Shown: positions 15,833 through 23,612, counted from the stretch's first letter. The stretch is 29,790 bases of DNA from Thermoplasmatota archaeon (GCA_030836605.1 JAUPMC010000192.1:1-29790), one strand, 5' to 3'. Notes: generated by a model from the letters alone, not told the origin. Made by a program: numbers and translations.

Positions 15833-17464
15833 TCAGTCCATGTCTCCCATGTCGCCGCCCATGCCGCCCGGCGGTCCCTTCGGGCTGCCGCCCTTCGACG
15901 CTATGACGTCGTCGATCCTGAGGATCATGACGGCCGCGTCCGTGGCGGAGCTGATGGCCTGCCTGCCGACCCTGATCGGCTCGAGGACCTTCTCCTTCTT
16001 CATGTCGGTGATCTTGCCCGTGAAGACGTTGACGCCAGCGGTCTTCTTGCCCGCCTTGTGCGCCCGCCTCAGCTCGATCAGGATATCGATCGGGTCCAGG
16101 CCCGCGTTCTCCGCGAGTGCGGTCGGTATGACCTCCATCGCAGACGCGAACGCGTCTATGGCGATCTGCTCCCTGCCGCCGACCGACGCCGCGTAGTCCC
16201 TCAGCCTGAGGGCCAGCTCGGTTGCCGCTGAGCCGCCGCCCGTGATGAGCTTGCCGTCCTCATAGGCGACCGCGACGACGCTGAGCGCGTCGTTCAGGGA
16301 CCTGTCGATCTCGTCGATCACGTGCTCGGTGCCGCCCCTGATGAGTATGGAGACCGCCTTCGGGTTCTTGCAGCCCGTGACGAAGGTCATCTTGTCGTCC
16401 GCGATCTTCCTCTCCTCTACGAGGTTCGCGACGCCGAGGTCGTCCGCCCTGAGGTCGTCGAGCTTCGTGACCAGGTTGGCGCCTGTGGCCTTGGCGAGCT
16501 TCTCCATGTCGCTCTTCTTGACCCTGCGCACGGCGTACACGCCTGCCTTGGACAGATAGTGCTGGGCGAGGTCGTCTATGCCCTTCTGGCAGAAGAGGAC
16601 GTTCGCGCCGGACTTCTTCACGGTCTCGACCATCTTCTTCAGCATGTTCTCCTCTTCATCGAGGAACGCATGCAGCTGGCTCGGGTCCGTGATCTCTATC
16701 TTGGCGTCGATCTCGGTCTTCTTGACCTCGAGCGCGGAGTCGACCAGGGCAATCTTGGCCTTCTCGACCTTCTTCGGCATGGCCGGGTGCACTGCCTCCT
16801 TGTCGACTATGATGCCTGCGATCATGGTCGTGTCGTCCATCGAGCCGCCCTGCTTCTTCACGACTTGGATGTTGTCCTCGTCCACCGTCCAGGTTCCGTC
16901 CTCCTTCTTCTCGGCGACGGCTGAGACGGCGTCCACTGCGACCTTCGCGAGGAGTTCCCTCGATGCCGCGACGCTCTTCGATATCATCGAAGTCTTCGCG
17001 ATGTCTATGAGCGTGTCCTTGTCGTTCGGGGACACCTTGATCGCTACCTCGTCCAGGTACTCCTTCGCCTTGATGGCCGCGAGCCTGTACCCTCCGGAGA
17101 TCACGGTCGGGTGCACGTTCTGCTCGATCAGCGCCTCGGCCTTCTTGAGAAGCTCCCCGGCGAGTATGACCGCGGTGGTCGTCCCGTCGCCGCACTCCTC
17201 ATCCTGGGTCTTGGCGACCTCGACGATCATCTTCGCGGCTGGGTGCTCAACATCTATCTCCTTGAGTATGGTGACACCATCGTTGGTGATCACCACGTCG
17301 CCCATGCTGTCGACGAGCATCTTGTCCATGCCCCTCGGGCCGAGCGTGCTCCTGACGGCATCCGCTATGGCCCTGGCCGCAGCGATGTTGTTGAACTGGG
17401 CGCCCTTGCCCTTGTCTCTCTTCGTTCCTTCCTTCAATATAAAAACGGGTGTATTGCCTATCAT
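15833..17464 (-). CDS. thsA: Thermosome subunit (group II chaperonin)
   Basis: A 543-residue subunit of the double-ring archaeal chaperonin that folds proteins with a built-in lid. Signatures are STLGPRGMDKMLVDSMGD, GDGTTTAVILAGELL (phosphate loop with the catalytic Asp), the apical-domain helical protrusion region around residues 230-270, and TGGGSAATELALRLRDYA. The Gly/Met/Asp-rich tail PPGGMGGDMGDMD is typical. ATG 17464 has a strong GGGAGGT ribosome-binding site about 7 nt upstream. Its TATA box gives an unusually long leader of about 60 nt compared with the mostly leaderless neighbours. It lies just upstream of grpE-dnaK-dnaJ on the same strand. Confidence 0.97.
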   Translation of the reverse strand: MIGNTPVFILKEGTKRDKGKGAQFNNIAAARAIADAVRSTLGPRGMDKMLVDSMGDVVITNDGVTILKEIDVEHPAAKMIVEVAKTQDEECGDGTTTAVILAGELLKKAEALIEQNVHPTVISGGYRLAAIKAKEYLDEVAIKVSPNDKDTLIDIAKTSMISKSVAASRELLAKVAVDAVSAVAEKKEDGTWTVDEDNIQVVKKQGGSMDDTTMIAGIIVDKEAVHPAMPKKVEKAKIALVDSALEVKKTEIDAKIEITDPSQLHAFLDEEENMLKKMVETVKKSGANVLFCQKGIDDLAQHYLSKAGVYAVRRVKKSDMEKLAKATGANLVTKLDDLRADDLGVANLVEERKIADDKMTFVTGCKNPKAVSILIRGGTEHVIDEIDRSLNDALSVVAVAYEDGKLITGGGSAATELALRLRDYAASVGGREQIAIDAFASAMEVIPTALAENAGLDPIDILIELRRAHKAGKKTAGVNVFTGKITDMKKEKVLEPIRVGRQAISSATDAAVMILRIDDVIASKGGSPKGPPGGMGGDMGDMD

Positions 17465-17545
17465 TTCATACCTCCCTAATATGTCTGGATTGACCAGTTC
17501 TACGCCCTTCCTTTGTGGGGTCGGGCCTCGTATATGTTAGTGCTT

Positions 17546-17554
17546 CTATATAAG
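17546..17554 (-). promoter_or_regulatory. TATA box of the thermosome gene
   Basis: Minus-strand CTTATATAG, preceded by AAGG as a possible BRE, predicts transcription start near 17525 and a leader of about 60 nt carrying the GGGAGGT site. A second AT-rich hexamer at 17531-17536 could be an alternative. An imperfect hairpin at 17584-17610 lies upstream of it. Confidence 0.6.
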
Positions 17555-17633
17555 CCTTATCGTGGTCTGATACGGCTCCGCCGAGGGGTTGGCTGATTAG
17601 CCTGAGCCCTTCCAGCCGCGCGCCCCGCGGCCG

Positions 17634-17645
17634 CGTGCATGCACG
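17634..17645. promoter_or_regulatory. 12-bp palindrome next to the HisA-like gene TATA box
   Basis: The perfect palindrome CGTGCATGCACG ends one base before the TATA-like TCTATATCT at 17646, where a regulator would block or recruit TBP/TFB. A GC-rich palindrome (17626-17635) overlaps its left side. This is an operator candidate only; no regulator is identified. Confidence 0.35.
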
Positions 17646-17654
17646 TCTATATCT
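17646..17654 (+). promoter_or_regulatory. TATA box of the HisA-like/DUF2240 gene pair
   Basis: TCTATATCT is centred about 35 nt before ATG 17685, which predicts a short leader of about 8-10 nt. No Shine-Dalgarno sequence is visible. Confidence 0.5.
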
Positions 17655-17684
17655 ACACCCTAGCGCTTCTGCGCCCCCTTGTCC

Positions 17685-18290
17685 ATGAAGACCGTACCTC
17701 ACCTCCGTCTGAGGAGCAAGACCCTTTTGAGGCGCGCGTACGCGCCCGGGGAGTTGGACGACCTCCTCGAACGTCTCTCTTCGAAACACGAGATGCTATA
17801 CGTGTCCGACGAGGACGGCATCGAGAGGAACAAGCCGCAACTCGACCTCGCGAGGGGGATCTGCGACGAGATCCCGACCATGTACGAGGCGGGCGTGCGC
17901 TTCGCGCCGAACGTGATCGATGTGATAATCGCGGGCGCGGAGAAGGCCGTCATCGGCACCGCGACCCTCGCAGACCTCGAGGAGCTCAGAGGAGCATTTA
18001 AGTTGTCCGAGAACATTATACTCAAAGCGGACTACCGGGATGGGATCCTCGGTTCTGACCCCTTGATTGGTGGCAGAGCCTTCCTCGACCTCTCGCGGGA
18101 TGTGCTGGACATAGGGATCGGCGAGATGGTCGTCCCACGCGAGCTGGCGCAAGAGGCGGCTAGGGCAAAGAAGGAACTCGGATTCACCCTCGGGGTGTTC
18201 GCGCCGTTGGCCGAAGAGTCCAGGATGGCGGACCTCGGCGTCGACTACGTCGTGACGGAAGACATCGGGAGAATGGGCGGAGATGAGTGA
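17685..18290 (+). CDS. HisA/HisF-related TIM-barrel protein
   Basis: A 201-residue protein resembling the HisA/HisF-related archaeal family rather than true HisA or HisF. Barrel-like segments are MLYVSDEDGIERNKPQLDL (end of strand 2), VRFAPNVIDVIIAGAEKAVI and GTATLADLEEL (strands 3-4), and NIILKADYRDGILG (central strand). The N-terminal strand with the usual first catalytic Asp is missing or unrecognisable, and the product is shorter than typical HisA/HisF proteins, so the barrel may be incomplete or altered. The true substrate is unknown. ATG 17685 is preferred over TTG 17679. Its last 8 nt overlap the DUF2240 gene, which implies coupled translation. Confidence 0.75.
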   Translation: MKTVPHLRLRSKTLLRRAYAPGELDDLLERLSSKHEMLYVSDEDGIERNKPQLDLARGICDEIPTMYEAGVRFAPNVIDVIIAGAEKAVIGTATLADLEELRGAFKLSENIILKADYRDGILGSDPLIGGRAFLDLSRDVLDIGIGEMVVPRELAQEAARAKKELGFTLGVFAPLAEESRMADLGVDYVVTEDIGRMGGDE

Positions 18291-18768
18291 GCTTCAGAAG
18301 AGCATAGCGGTTCTCTACAAGAGCAAGGGGCGGGAAGAGCTTACTGAGAAGGAGTTCGTGTTCTCGGCGTCGATGGACCTGAGGTGGTTCTCGCCCAAGG
18401 ACGCTCAGAAGCTCATGGATGCCGGCCTGTCCGGCGGGTTCCTCGAGCGGAGGAACGGCAGCCTCGTCCCCACTTTCGATTACATGGGCGTGACCGTGCC
18501 CGTCGACTACAAGCCGCCGAGGACGGCCTTGGAGGAGGGCGCGAAGAAGAACACGGACCTCTTCACGGAGATCGTGGAGGCCATCGTGAAAGCCAAGTCC
18601 GTCCCCAAGCGCGAGGTCGTGTCCAGGGTCAACAAGGAGCAGGAGATGCTCGGGATAGACATCGAGCCCGCGGCCCTCCTGGTCGCGTCCTCGTACGGCA
18701 TGAGGATCGAGTCAGGGTATCTTGAGCGCGCCGAGTCCGCCGTGCTCGGCAGGGACCTGGCCAGGTGA
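18283..18768 (+). CDS. DUF2240 family protein
   Basis: A 161-residue protein recognised by pattern as the archaeal DUF2240 family, which has no known function. Characteristic segments are LTEKEFVFSASMDLRWFSP, a leucine/glycine-rich GLSGGFLERRNGSLVPTFDY that looks like the wing of a winged helix, and a C-terminal helical part (VSRVNKEQEMLGIDIEPAALL). I infer a winged-helix-like nucleic-acid or protein interaction role, but this is not shown. ATG 18283 lies inside the end of the HisA-like gene (8-nt overlap). It ends 15 nt before the convergent aMBF1 stop. Confidence 0.8.
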   Translation: MSELQKSIAVLYKSKGREELTEKEFVFSASMDLRWFSPKDAQKLMDAGLSGGFLERRNGSLVPTFDYMGVTVPVDYKPPRTALEEGAKKNTDLFTEIVEAIVKAKSVPKREVVSRVNKEQEMLGIDIEPAALLVASSYGMRIESGYLERAESAVLGRDLAR

Positions 18769-18783
18769 GCCCGGGACCGCCCC

Positions 18784-19275
18784 TCACTTCTCCATCTTGA
18801 TCAGGTCGGCCAGTGTCAGGGCCCCCCTCGGGCCCGACTCCTTCGCCGCCACGACCGCGGAGACCTTCTCCTTGAGCGTGATGCCGAGCTCCTTCTGGAG
18901 CTTGGCTATCAGCTTCTCGTCCGGCCTCATGTCTCCGGTCTCTATCTTGCTCAGGACGGTGACGCGCTCGTTGATCTTCGCGGCGAGGTCTTTCTGGCTC
19001 ATCCCGCGCTTCTGCCTCGCGTCCCTTATCCTCGAGGCGAAGTCGTCCGCGAGCTCTATCGTCTCCTGGGACGTGTAGATGTCCCGGGGCTTGCCGCGTT
19101 TCTCCCTCACCTCGAGCCTCTGAGTGATGATCGGCTTCGGGCCTTCGGGCTCGGGCGCCTCCTTCCGGGCCTCTGTGCCGAATTTCGAACATTCGGCGCA
19201 CACTTCAAGATGCACGCCCTCTATTGTCACTTTCTTGCAGAAAGTGACGTCCTTGCCGCACATCTCGCAAATCAT
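18784..19275 (-). CDS. mbf1: Archaeal multiprotein bridging factor 1 (aMBF1)
   Basis: A 163-residue protein with an N-terminal zinc ribbon (CEMCGKDV ... CAECSKFG, residues 3-35), a flexible linker rich in Glu/Pro/Lys, and a cro-type helix-turn-helix at about 80-135 (IRDARQKRGMSQKDLAAKI, VTVLSKIETGDMRPDEKL). This is the archaeal MBF1 layout. Family members bind the 30S ribosome or bridge transcription factors. The frame is open to 19470, but the extra 65 residues look random. ATG 19275 begins right at the zinc ribbon and is preceded by a TATA box at 19309-19315, leaving a leader of about 11 nt. It diverges from PAN. Confidence 0.92.
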   Translation of the reverse strand: MICEMCGKDVTFCKKVTIEGVHLEVCAECSKFGTEARKEAPEPEGPKPIITQRLEVREKRGKPRDIYTSQETIELADDFASRIRDARQKRGMSQKDLAAKINERVTVLSKIETGDMRPDEKLIAKLQKELGITLKEKVSAVVAAKESGPRGALTLADLIKMEK

Positions 19276-19306
19276 GAAAATACCGTCACTGAATTGAACC
19301 AGCAAA

Positions 19307-19316
19307 GGATAAATAG
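19307..19316 (-). promoter_or_regulatory. TATA box of mbf1
   Basis: Minus-strand CTATTTATCC is centred about 37 nt before the mbf1 ATG. It sits directly next to the PAN TATA box on the other strand, so the two promoters would compete for TBP. Confidence 0.55.
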
Positions 19317-19317
19317 A

Positions 19318-19325
19318 GTATTTAA
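19318..19325 (+). promoter_or_regulatory. TATA box of pan
   Basis: GTATTTAA is centred about 40 nt before ATG 19362 and predicts a leader of about 15 nt. It is back-to-back with the mbf1 TATA box within one 19-bp AT-rich block. Confidence 0.5.
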
Positions 19326-19361
19326 CCTTATTACGTACGCTACCGGCCACAATACACTGGA

Positions 19362-20585
19362 ATGGGGTGCAAAGCATTGTCACAGGACCAATCCGCTGAG
19401 ATGTTCGAAGAGATACAGAGGAGGATCTCGGTACTCGAGGAGAGGAACCTGGAACTCGTCGAAGAGGCACGCCGCTCAGAGGGCGAGAAGAGGTTCGTAG
19501 AGGGAGAGCTCATCAGGCTGCAGAAGGAGCTCAAGAGGCTCAAGGCCGAGCTCGAGAGGCTGAAGACCCCTCCCCTGATCATAGGGCAGATAAAGGACAT
19601 ACTCGCCGACGGAAGGGTCGTCGTCAAGAGCTCGACGGGCCCGGACTTCGTCGTCAGCACCTCCGATTACGTGTCGCCCGAGCTGTTGACCGCGGGCGCG
19701 CGCGTGGCCCTCAACAAGCAGACATTGGCGGTCATGGGCGTGCTCCCGCCGTCACTCGACCCAGTGGTCGTGGGCGCGGAGATAATCACGAAGCCCGAGA
19801 CCACCTACGAGGAGATCGGCGGGCTCGAGGCGCAGATCATAGAGATACGCGAGGCGGTAGAGGACCCGCTGCTGAGGCCCGAGCTGTACAAGAAGGTGGG
19901 CATAGACCCGCCGAAGGGCGTGCTGCTCGTCGGCCCGCCGGGCACCGGCAAGACGCTCCTGGCGAAGGCCGTCGCCAAGCAGACGAACGCCACCTTCATC
20001 AGGTTCGTCGGGTCGGAGCTCGTGCAGAAGTACATCGGAGAGGGCGCGAGGCTCGTCAGGGAGCTGTTCGACCTCGCGAGGCAGAAGGCCCCGTCCATCG
20101 TGTTCATAGACGAGTTGGACAGCGTGGGGGCCAAGAGGCTGGAGATGGCCACCTCGGGGGACCGCGAGGTCCAGAGGACCCTGATGCAGCTGCTGGCGGA
20201 GCTGGACGGGTTCAACCCGCTCGGAGAGGTCAAGATCATAGGCGCCACGAACAGGCCCGACATACTCGACGAGGCCCTGCTCAGGCCCGGGAGGTTCGAC
20301 AGGATCATCGAGATACCTGTGCCGAACCACGAGTCCCGGGTGGCGATATTCGGGATACACAGCAAGCGCATGAACCTCGAAGAGACCGTGAACTTCGAGG
20401 AACTCGGGTCCAAGTCGGACGGCGCCACGGGCGCGGACATCAAGGCCGTGTGCACCGAGGCGGGCATGTTCGCGATACGCGAGAACAGGGACATCGTCTC
20501 CATGGTGGACTTCGAGAAGGCCATCGCCAAGGTCCTGGACGAAGGCGACCAGAAGGGGATGGAGTCAGGGCCGATGTTCGCCTGA
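19362..20585 (+). CDS. pan: Proteasome-activating nucleotidase (PAN), Rpt-like AAA+ ATPase
   Basis: A 407-residue hexameric ATPase that unfolds proteins and feeds them into the 20S proteasome. Layout: N-terminal coiled coil (about 12-75, with Glu/Lys/Arg/Leu heptads), an OB-type domain (about 78-135), then the AAA+ module with Walker A GPPGTGKTLLAKAVA, Walker B SIVFIDELDSVG, the second region of homology ATNRPDILDEALLRPGRFD, and a C-terminal helical lid. The last residues are GPMFA: the gate-opening HbYX tail is present only as a variant, with Phe in the Tyr position. ATG 19362 is used; ATG 19401 is a shorter alternative. 20S proteasome genes are not in the window. Confidence 0.93.
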   Translation: MGCKALSQDQSAEMFEEIQRRISVLEERNLELVEEARRSEGEKRFVEGELIRLQKELKRLKAELERLKTPPLIIGQIKDILADGRVVVKSSTGPDFVVSTSDYVSPELLTAGARVALNKQTLAVMGVLPPSLDPVVVGAEIITKPETTYEEIGGLEAQIIEIREAVEDPLLRPELYKKVGIDPPKGVLLVGPPGTGKTLLAKAVAKQTNATFIRFVGSELVQKYIGEGARLVRELFDLARQKAPSIVFIDELDSVGAKRLEMATSGDREVQRTLMQLLAELDGFNPLGEVKIIGATNRPDILDEALLRPGRFDRIIEIPVPNHESRVAIFGIHSKRMNLEETVNFEELGSKSDGATGADIKAVCTEAGMFAIRENRDIVSMVDFEKAIAKVLDEGDQKGMESGPMFA

Positions 20586-20610
20586 CGACCTTCGAGAACG
20601 GCGCTGCGCG

Positions 20611-20808
20611 TCACTCGCCGCCAGCGTCGTCCTCCATCTCTTTCTCTATCACGAACGCGCCGATGTAGCCGCACTTCTTGCAGTGGTACTTGTAGCCGGT
20701 TATGAGCGCGGCCTCGTAGTACATGTCCGCGGAGCCGCACTGGGGGCAGGTCAGGACCCTCCGCGGCCCCTTGCGCTTCTTCCCCTTGCGCCCGAAGATA
20801 GATATCAT
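20611..20808 (-). CDS. 65-residue zinc-ribbon protein
   Basis: A small protein with one zinc ribbon: CPQCGSAD at about residues 21-28 and CKKCGYIG at 43-50, spaced by an aromatic-rich YYEAALITGYKYH. The N-terminus is strongly basic (GRKGKKRKGPRR), which suggests RNA, ribosome or DNA binding, and the C-terminus is acidic. I do not recognise a named family. The frame is open further upstream, but ATG 20808 begins the sensible protein, with a TATA-like element about 30 nt away. The gene is convergent with pan and divergent from the mttB-like gene. Confidence 0.75.
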   Translation of the reverse strand: MISIFGRKGKKRKGPRRVLTCPQCGSADMYYEAALITGYKYHCKKCGYIGAFVIEKEMEDDAGGE

Positions 20809-20833
20809 CAGGTGGCATTCACCGACCTGCTCC

Positions 20834-20842
20834 ATACTAAAT
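20834..20842. promoter_or_regulatory. TATA-like element between the zinc-ribbon and mttB-like genes
   Basis: TACTAAATG on the plus strand (CATTTAGTA on the minus) lies about 30 nt from the minus-strand ATG at 20808 and about 29 nt before the plus-strand ATG at 20868. It could serve either direction. If it drives the methyltransferase, translation would begin at 20868 rather than 20841. Confidence 0.35.
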
Positions 20843-22295
20843 GACTTCGGTGGTTGCCATGGCTGCCATGTACGAGCCATTCTCAAGAGACGACATCGGG
20901 AAGATCCACGACGCGACCGTCAGGGTCCTCGAGAGGGCCGGGGTCAGGGTGCTCGAGGACGAGGCCGTGCGCCTGCTCACGCTGGCGGGCGCCAGCTATG
21001 ACAAGGCCACCCGCGTCGTCAGGATGCCCGAGCGCGTGCTCATGGGTGCCATCTCGAGGGCGCCGTCGAGGTTCGAGCTGCATTCGAGGGACGGGAAGCA
21101 CAACCTGGCCTTCGGGGACGGGAAGGTGTACACGAGCAGCATCGGCACCGCCGTCCAGGTCGAGGGTCTGGACGGGATCGTGAGGCCATCGACCGCGAAG
21201 GACCTCGAGTCCTTCCTCCGGCTCACCGACGCCCTCCCGAACATAGACCACTCCTCGTGGGCCTGCTGGTCCCGGGACGTGCCGGAGGCGATCGCCCACC
21301 TCCAGATGACCTTCCTGTCATTCAAGAACACGAACAAGACGATCGACGGCTGGAGCTGGGGGAGGAAGGGCACCGAGGAGTGCCTGGACCTCGCCGCCAT
21401 CGCGGCCGGCGGGCGCGAGGCGCTCTCCCAGAGGCCGATGCTGCTCGGCTTCGCGAACCCCGTGAGCCCACTCACGCTCTCGAAGGAGTCCACTGAGGGC
21501 CTGATATCCTTCGCGAGGGCGGGCCAGCCCTGCGTCTATCCCCCAGAGTGCATGGCTGGCGGGACATCCCCGGCCACCATCGCCGGGCTCCTGGTGCAGC
21601 AGAACGCCGAGGTCCTCGCGTCCATCGCGGTCGCGCAGCTGGCCAAGTCCGGGGCGCCGTCGATATACAGCAGCGTCTCGGGGACCATGGACATGAGGAC
21701 CGGTTCCATCGCGCTCGGGGCGCCCGAGGTGGGGCTCATCATGGCGGGGACCGCGCAGCTGGCCAGGCGGTACAGGGTCCCGTGCAGGGGCACGGGGGGC
21801 AACACGGAGGCGATGCTCGCGGACTACCAGGCGGGCGCGGAGACCGCGACCACCCTGCTCATGGCGGGACTGAGCGGCATCGACTTCATCTACGACGCCG
21901 CGGGCAGCATCGAGTCCAGCCTGACGGCGAGCTTCACGAAGCTGGTCCTCGACGACGCCGTCTGCGGGGAGGTCAAGAGGATCCTGTCCGGCGTGGACGT
22001 GGACGAGGAGACGCTCGCGGTCAAGGTCATAGAGGCGGCCGGGCACAAGGGCGCCTATCTGAGCCACCCGCACACGCTCAAGCATTTCAGGGAGGAGGCC
22101 TTCGTCCCGCCGCAGTTCTGGCGCGGCCCTCGCGGGAGCTGGAACTCCAGGGGCCACAAGGACATCGTCGACGCGGCCAAGCGTAGGGCGGAGGAGATCC
22201 TCAGGGAGCACGAGGTCGCGGTGCCCCTCGACGCGGACGTCGAGCGTGAGATGGACGAGTACATCAAAGGCGTCCTCAGGCGTTCGAAGGCGTGA
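20841..22295 (+). CDS. MttB-family (trimethylamine methyltransferase-like) protein lacking pyrrolysine
   Basis: A 484-residue TIM-barrel protein of the trimethylamine:corrinoid methyltransferase superfamily. Family segments include GKIHDATVRVLERAGVRV, PMLLGFANPVSPLTLS, the GTGGNTEAMLADYQAGAET stretch, and the C-terminal FVPPQFWRGPRGSWNSRG. Pyrrolysine-containing MttB has an in-frame TAG; none interrupts this gene. It therefore belongs with the non-Pyl relatives, of which the glycine betaine methyltransferase MtgB is the characterised example. The substrate is probably another quaternary amine or is unknown. No corrinoid protein, corrinoid activator or permease is adjacent. ATG 20841 gives the longest protein; ATG 20868 (MYEPFSRDD) matches the usual family start better. 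It ends 4 nt from the convergent truD stop. Confidence 0.85.
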   Translation: MTSVVAMAAMYEPFSRDDIGKIHDATVRVLERAGVRVLEDEAVRLLTLAGASYDKATRVVRMPERVLMGAISRAPSRFELHSRDGKHNLAFGDGKVYTSSIGTAVQVEGLDGIVRPSTAKDLESFLRLTDALPNIDHSSWACWSRDVPEAIAHLQMTFLSFKNTNKTIDGWSWGRKGTEECLDLAAIAAGGREALSQRPMLLGFANPVSPLTLSKESTEGLISFARAGQPCVYPPECMAGGTSPATIAGLLVQQNAEVLASIAVAQLAKSGAPSIYSSVSGTMDMRTGSIALGAPEVGLIMAGTAQLARRYRVPCRGTGGNTEAMLADYQAGAETATTLLMAGLSGIDFIYDAAGSIESSLTASFTKLVLDDAVCGEVKRILSGVDVDEETLAVKVIEAAGHKGAYLSHPHTLKHFREEAFVPPQFWRGPRGSWNSRGHKDIVDAAKRRAEEILREHEVAVPLDADVEREMDEYIKGVLRRSKA

Positions 22296-22299
22296 GCTC

Positions 22300-23580
22300 T
22301 CAGTACTGTGTCATCTCGGCCTTCATGAACTCCCTCACGAGGCAGGTCGCGTAGCACCCCTTGTTCAGGGAGAACGCGAACCTGGCCGTGCCCTCCCCGA
22401 GGTCTATCGTCAGCCCCTTGTACGGCGCGAGCAGCTCCCTCCTCGTGCCCTTCGAGGACGCCTCCCTGAGCCCTATGATCTGGAAGTCCATCTTCGAGAT
22501 GCCCTCGCGCCCGACGACATCCCTCTCTATCTCCCCCATCGGACCCTCTGCGAAGGCGGACTCGGTGCCGTAGAGGAGCCCGCTGACGAACGCCTTCCCC
22601 TCGAGCGCGTTCCTGCGGACCTTCTCGAGGTTGTCGGCCGTCACGGGTATCGGGTTGTCGTGGTCCGGCAAATGGTTCTTGTCCAGGGGGAGCACGAGGT
22701 CGCCGACCTCCGGGGCCCTCAGGGACAGCCCGCGCCCCATCCTCTCGCTGAGCATCTTGTTGAACAGGTACGACTGGTACGCGTGCACGAACATCATCAG
22801 CAGGTTCTGCGGGAGCGTCTTGAGCGCGCCCAGGTAGTCCCCTGGCCTCTCGACGAGGTGCGCTATCAGGGTCCTCTCGAACGTGAGCTTCATCGGGAAC
22901 TCCTTCAGCGCCCTCTCGAAGTCCCTCGTCTCCTGGAGGCGTTTCCTGGCCTCGGTTATCTCGGAGTCCTCCCGCAACGGGTTCGCGACATACCTCATCA
23001 CGGCACCCTCGATGTCCCCCCGGGTGAGGTCCTTGCCTATGAGGTGTGTGATCGGTCTCACTGAGCCGAAGCGCTGGACGCCGAAGTAGTTGGGGAATCC
23101 CCCGGCCTCGTCCAGGACCGCCCTGGCCCTCTCGCACGAGTCCTTGGCGTCCACGCCGAGGTCCAGGTCGGAGACGATTATCTCGAACCTGTTGCCTATC
23201 AGGTCGCCGATCGTGATCATCCGCTTGGCCATGTAAGTGTCCGTCACGGTCACGTCGGGTATGGCGAGCGCCTGGACCGCCTCCAGGGGCGCGTTGAACG
23301 ACATCAGCTGCGTCGCCACGGCCCTGCCGTCCTTGGTGCCCGCGAAGCCTACCCGCGTCCTCCCGACATGCAGGTTGGACGCGAGCCTCCTCACGAGCCT
23401 GTTCGCCTCCCAGTTCCTGTGCCAGACCTTGGCTATGACGAACCTGCCATCGGGGTACTCCGGGGGCTTGATGGATATCTCGTCGACAACGAAGTCCTCA
23501 GGGACCTTCCGGAGCTTACCGCCGATGCCTGGGATGCCCTCGGTGAGGAACATCTCCATGCCCAAGTCGCTCTCTCTCAT
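22300..23580 (-). CDS. truD: tRNA pseudouridine(13) synthase TruD
   Basis: A 426-residue TruD/Pus7-family pseudouridine synthase, which isomerises U13 of tRNA. The catalytic Asp is in VGFAGTKDGRAVATQ (about residues 79-93), preceded by KVPEDFVVDEI. The TRUD domain begins with FPNYFGVQRFGSVRPITH, followed by an archaeal-length insertion. ATG 23580 has no ribosome-binding site, but a TATA-like element about 29 nt upstream supports a leaderless message. It ends next to the mttB-like gene and begins 40 nt after the Rpo11 stop on the same strand. Confidence 0.94.
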   Translation of the reverse strand: MRESDLGMEMFLTEGIPGIGGKLRKVPEDFVVDEISIKPPEYPDGRFVIAKVWHRNWEANRLVRRLASNLHVGRTRVGFAGTKDGRAVATQLMSFNAPLEAVQALAIPDVTVTDTYMAKRMITIGDLIGNRFEIIVSDLDLGVDAKDSCERARAVLDEAGGFPNYFGVQRFGSVRPITHLIGKDLTRGDIEGAVMRYVANPLREDSEITEARKRLQETRDFERALKEFPMKLTFERTLIAHLVERPGDYLGALKTLPQNLLMMFVHAYQSYLFNKMLSERMGRGLSLRAPEVGDLVLPLDKNHLPDHDNPIPVTADNLEKVRRNALEGKAFVSGLLYGTESAFAEGPMGEIERDVVGREGISKMDFQIIGLREASSKGTRRELLAPYKGLTIDLGEGTARFAFSLNKGCYATCLVREFMKAEMTQY

Positions 23581-23604
23581 GGCGTGGTGTGAATGGGCGG
23601 TCAG

Positions 23605-23612
23605 GGTAAAAG
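23605..23612 (-). promoter_or_regulatory. TATA-like element of truD
   Basis: Minus-strand CTTTTACC is centred about 29 nt before the truD ATG at 23580, in the short gap after the Rpo11 stop. The quality is moderate and the position is right for a leaderless transcript. Confidence 0.4.
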
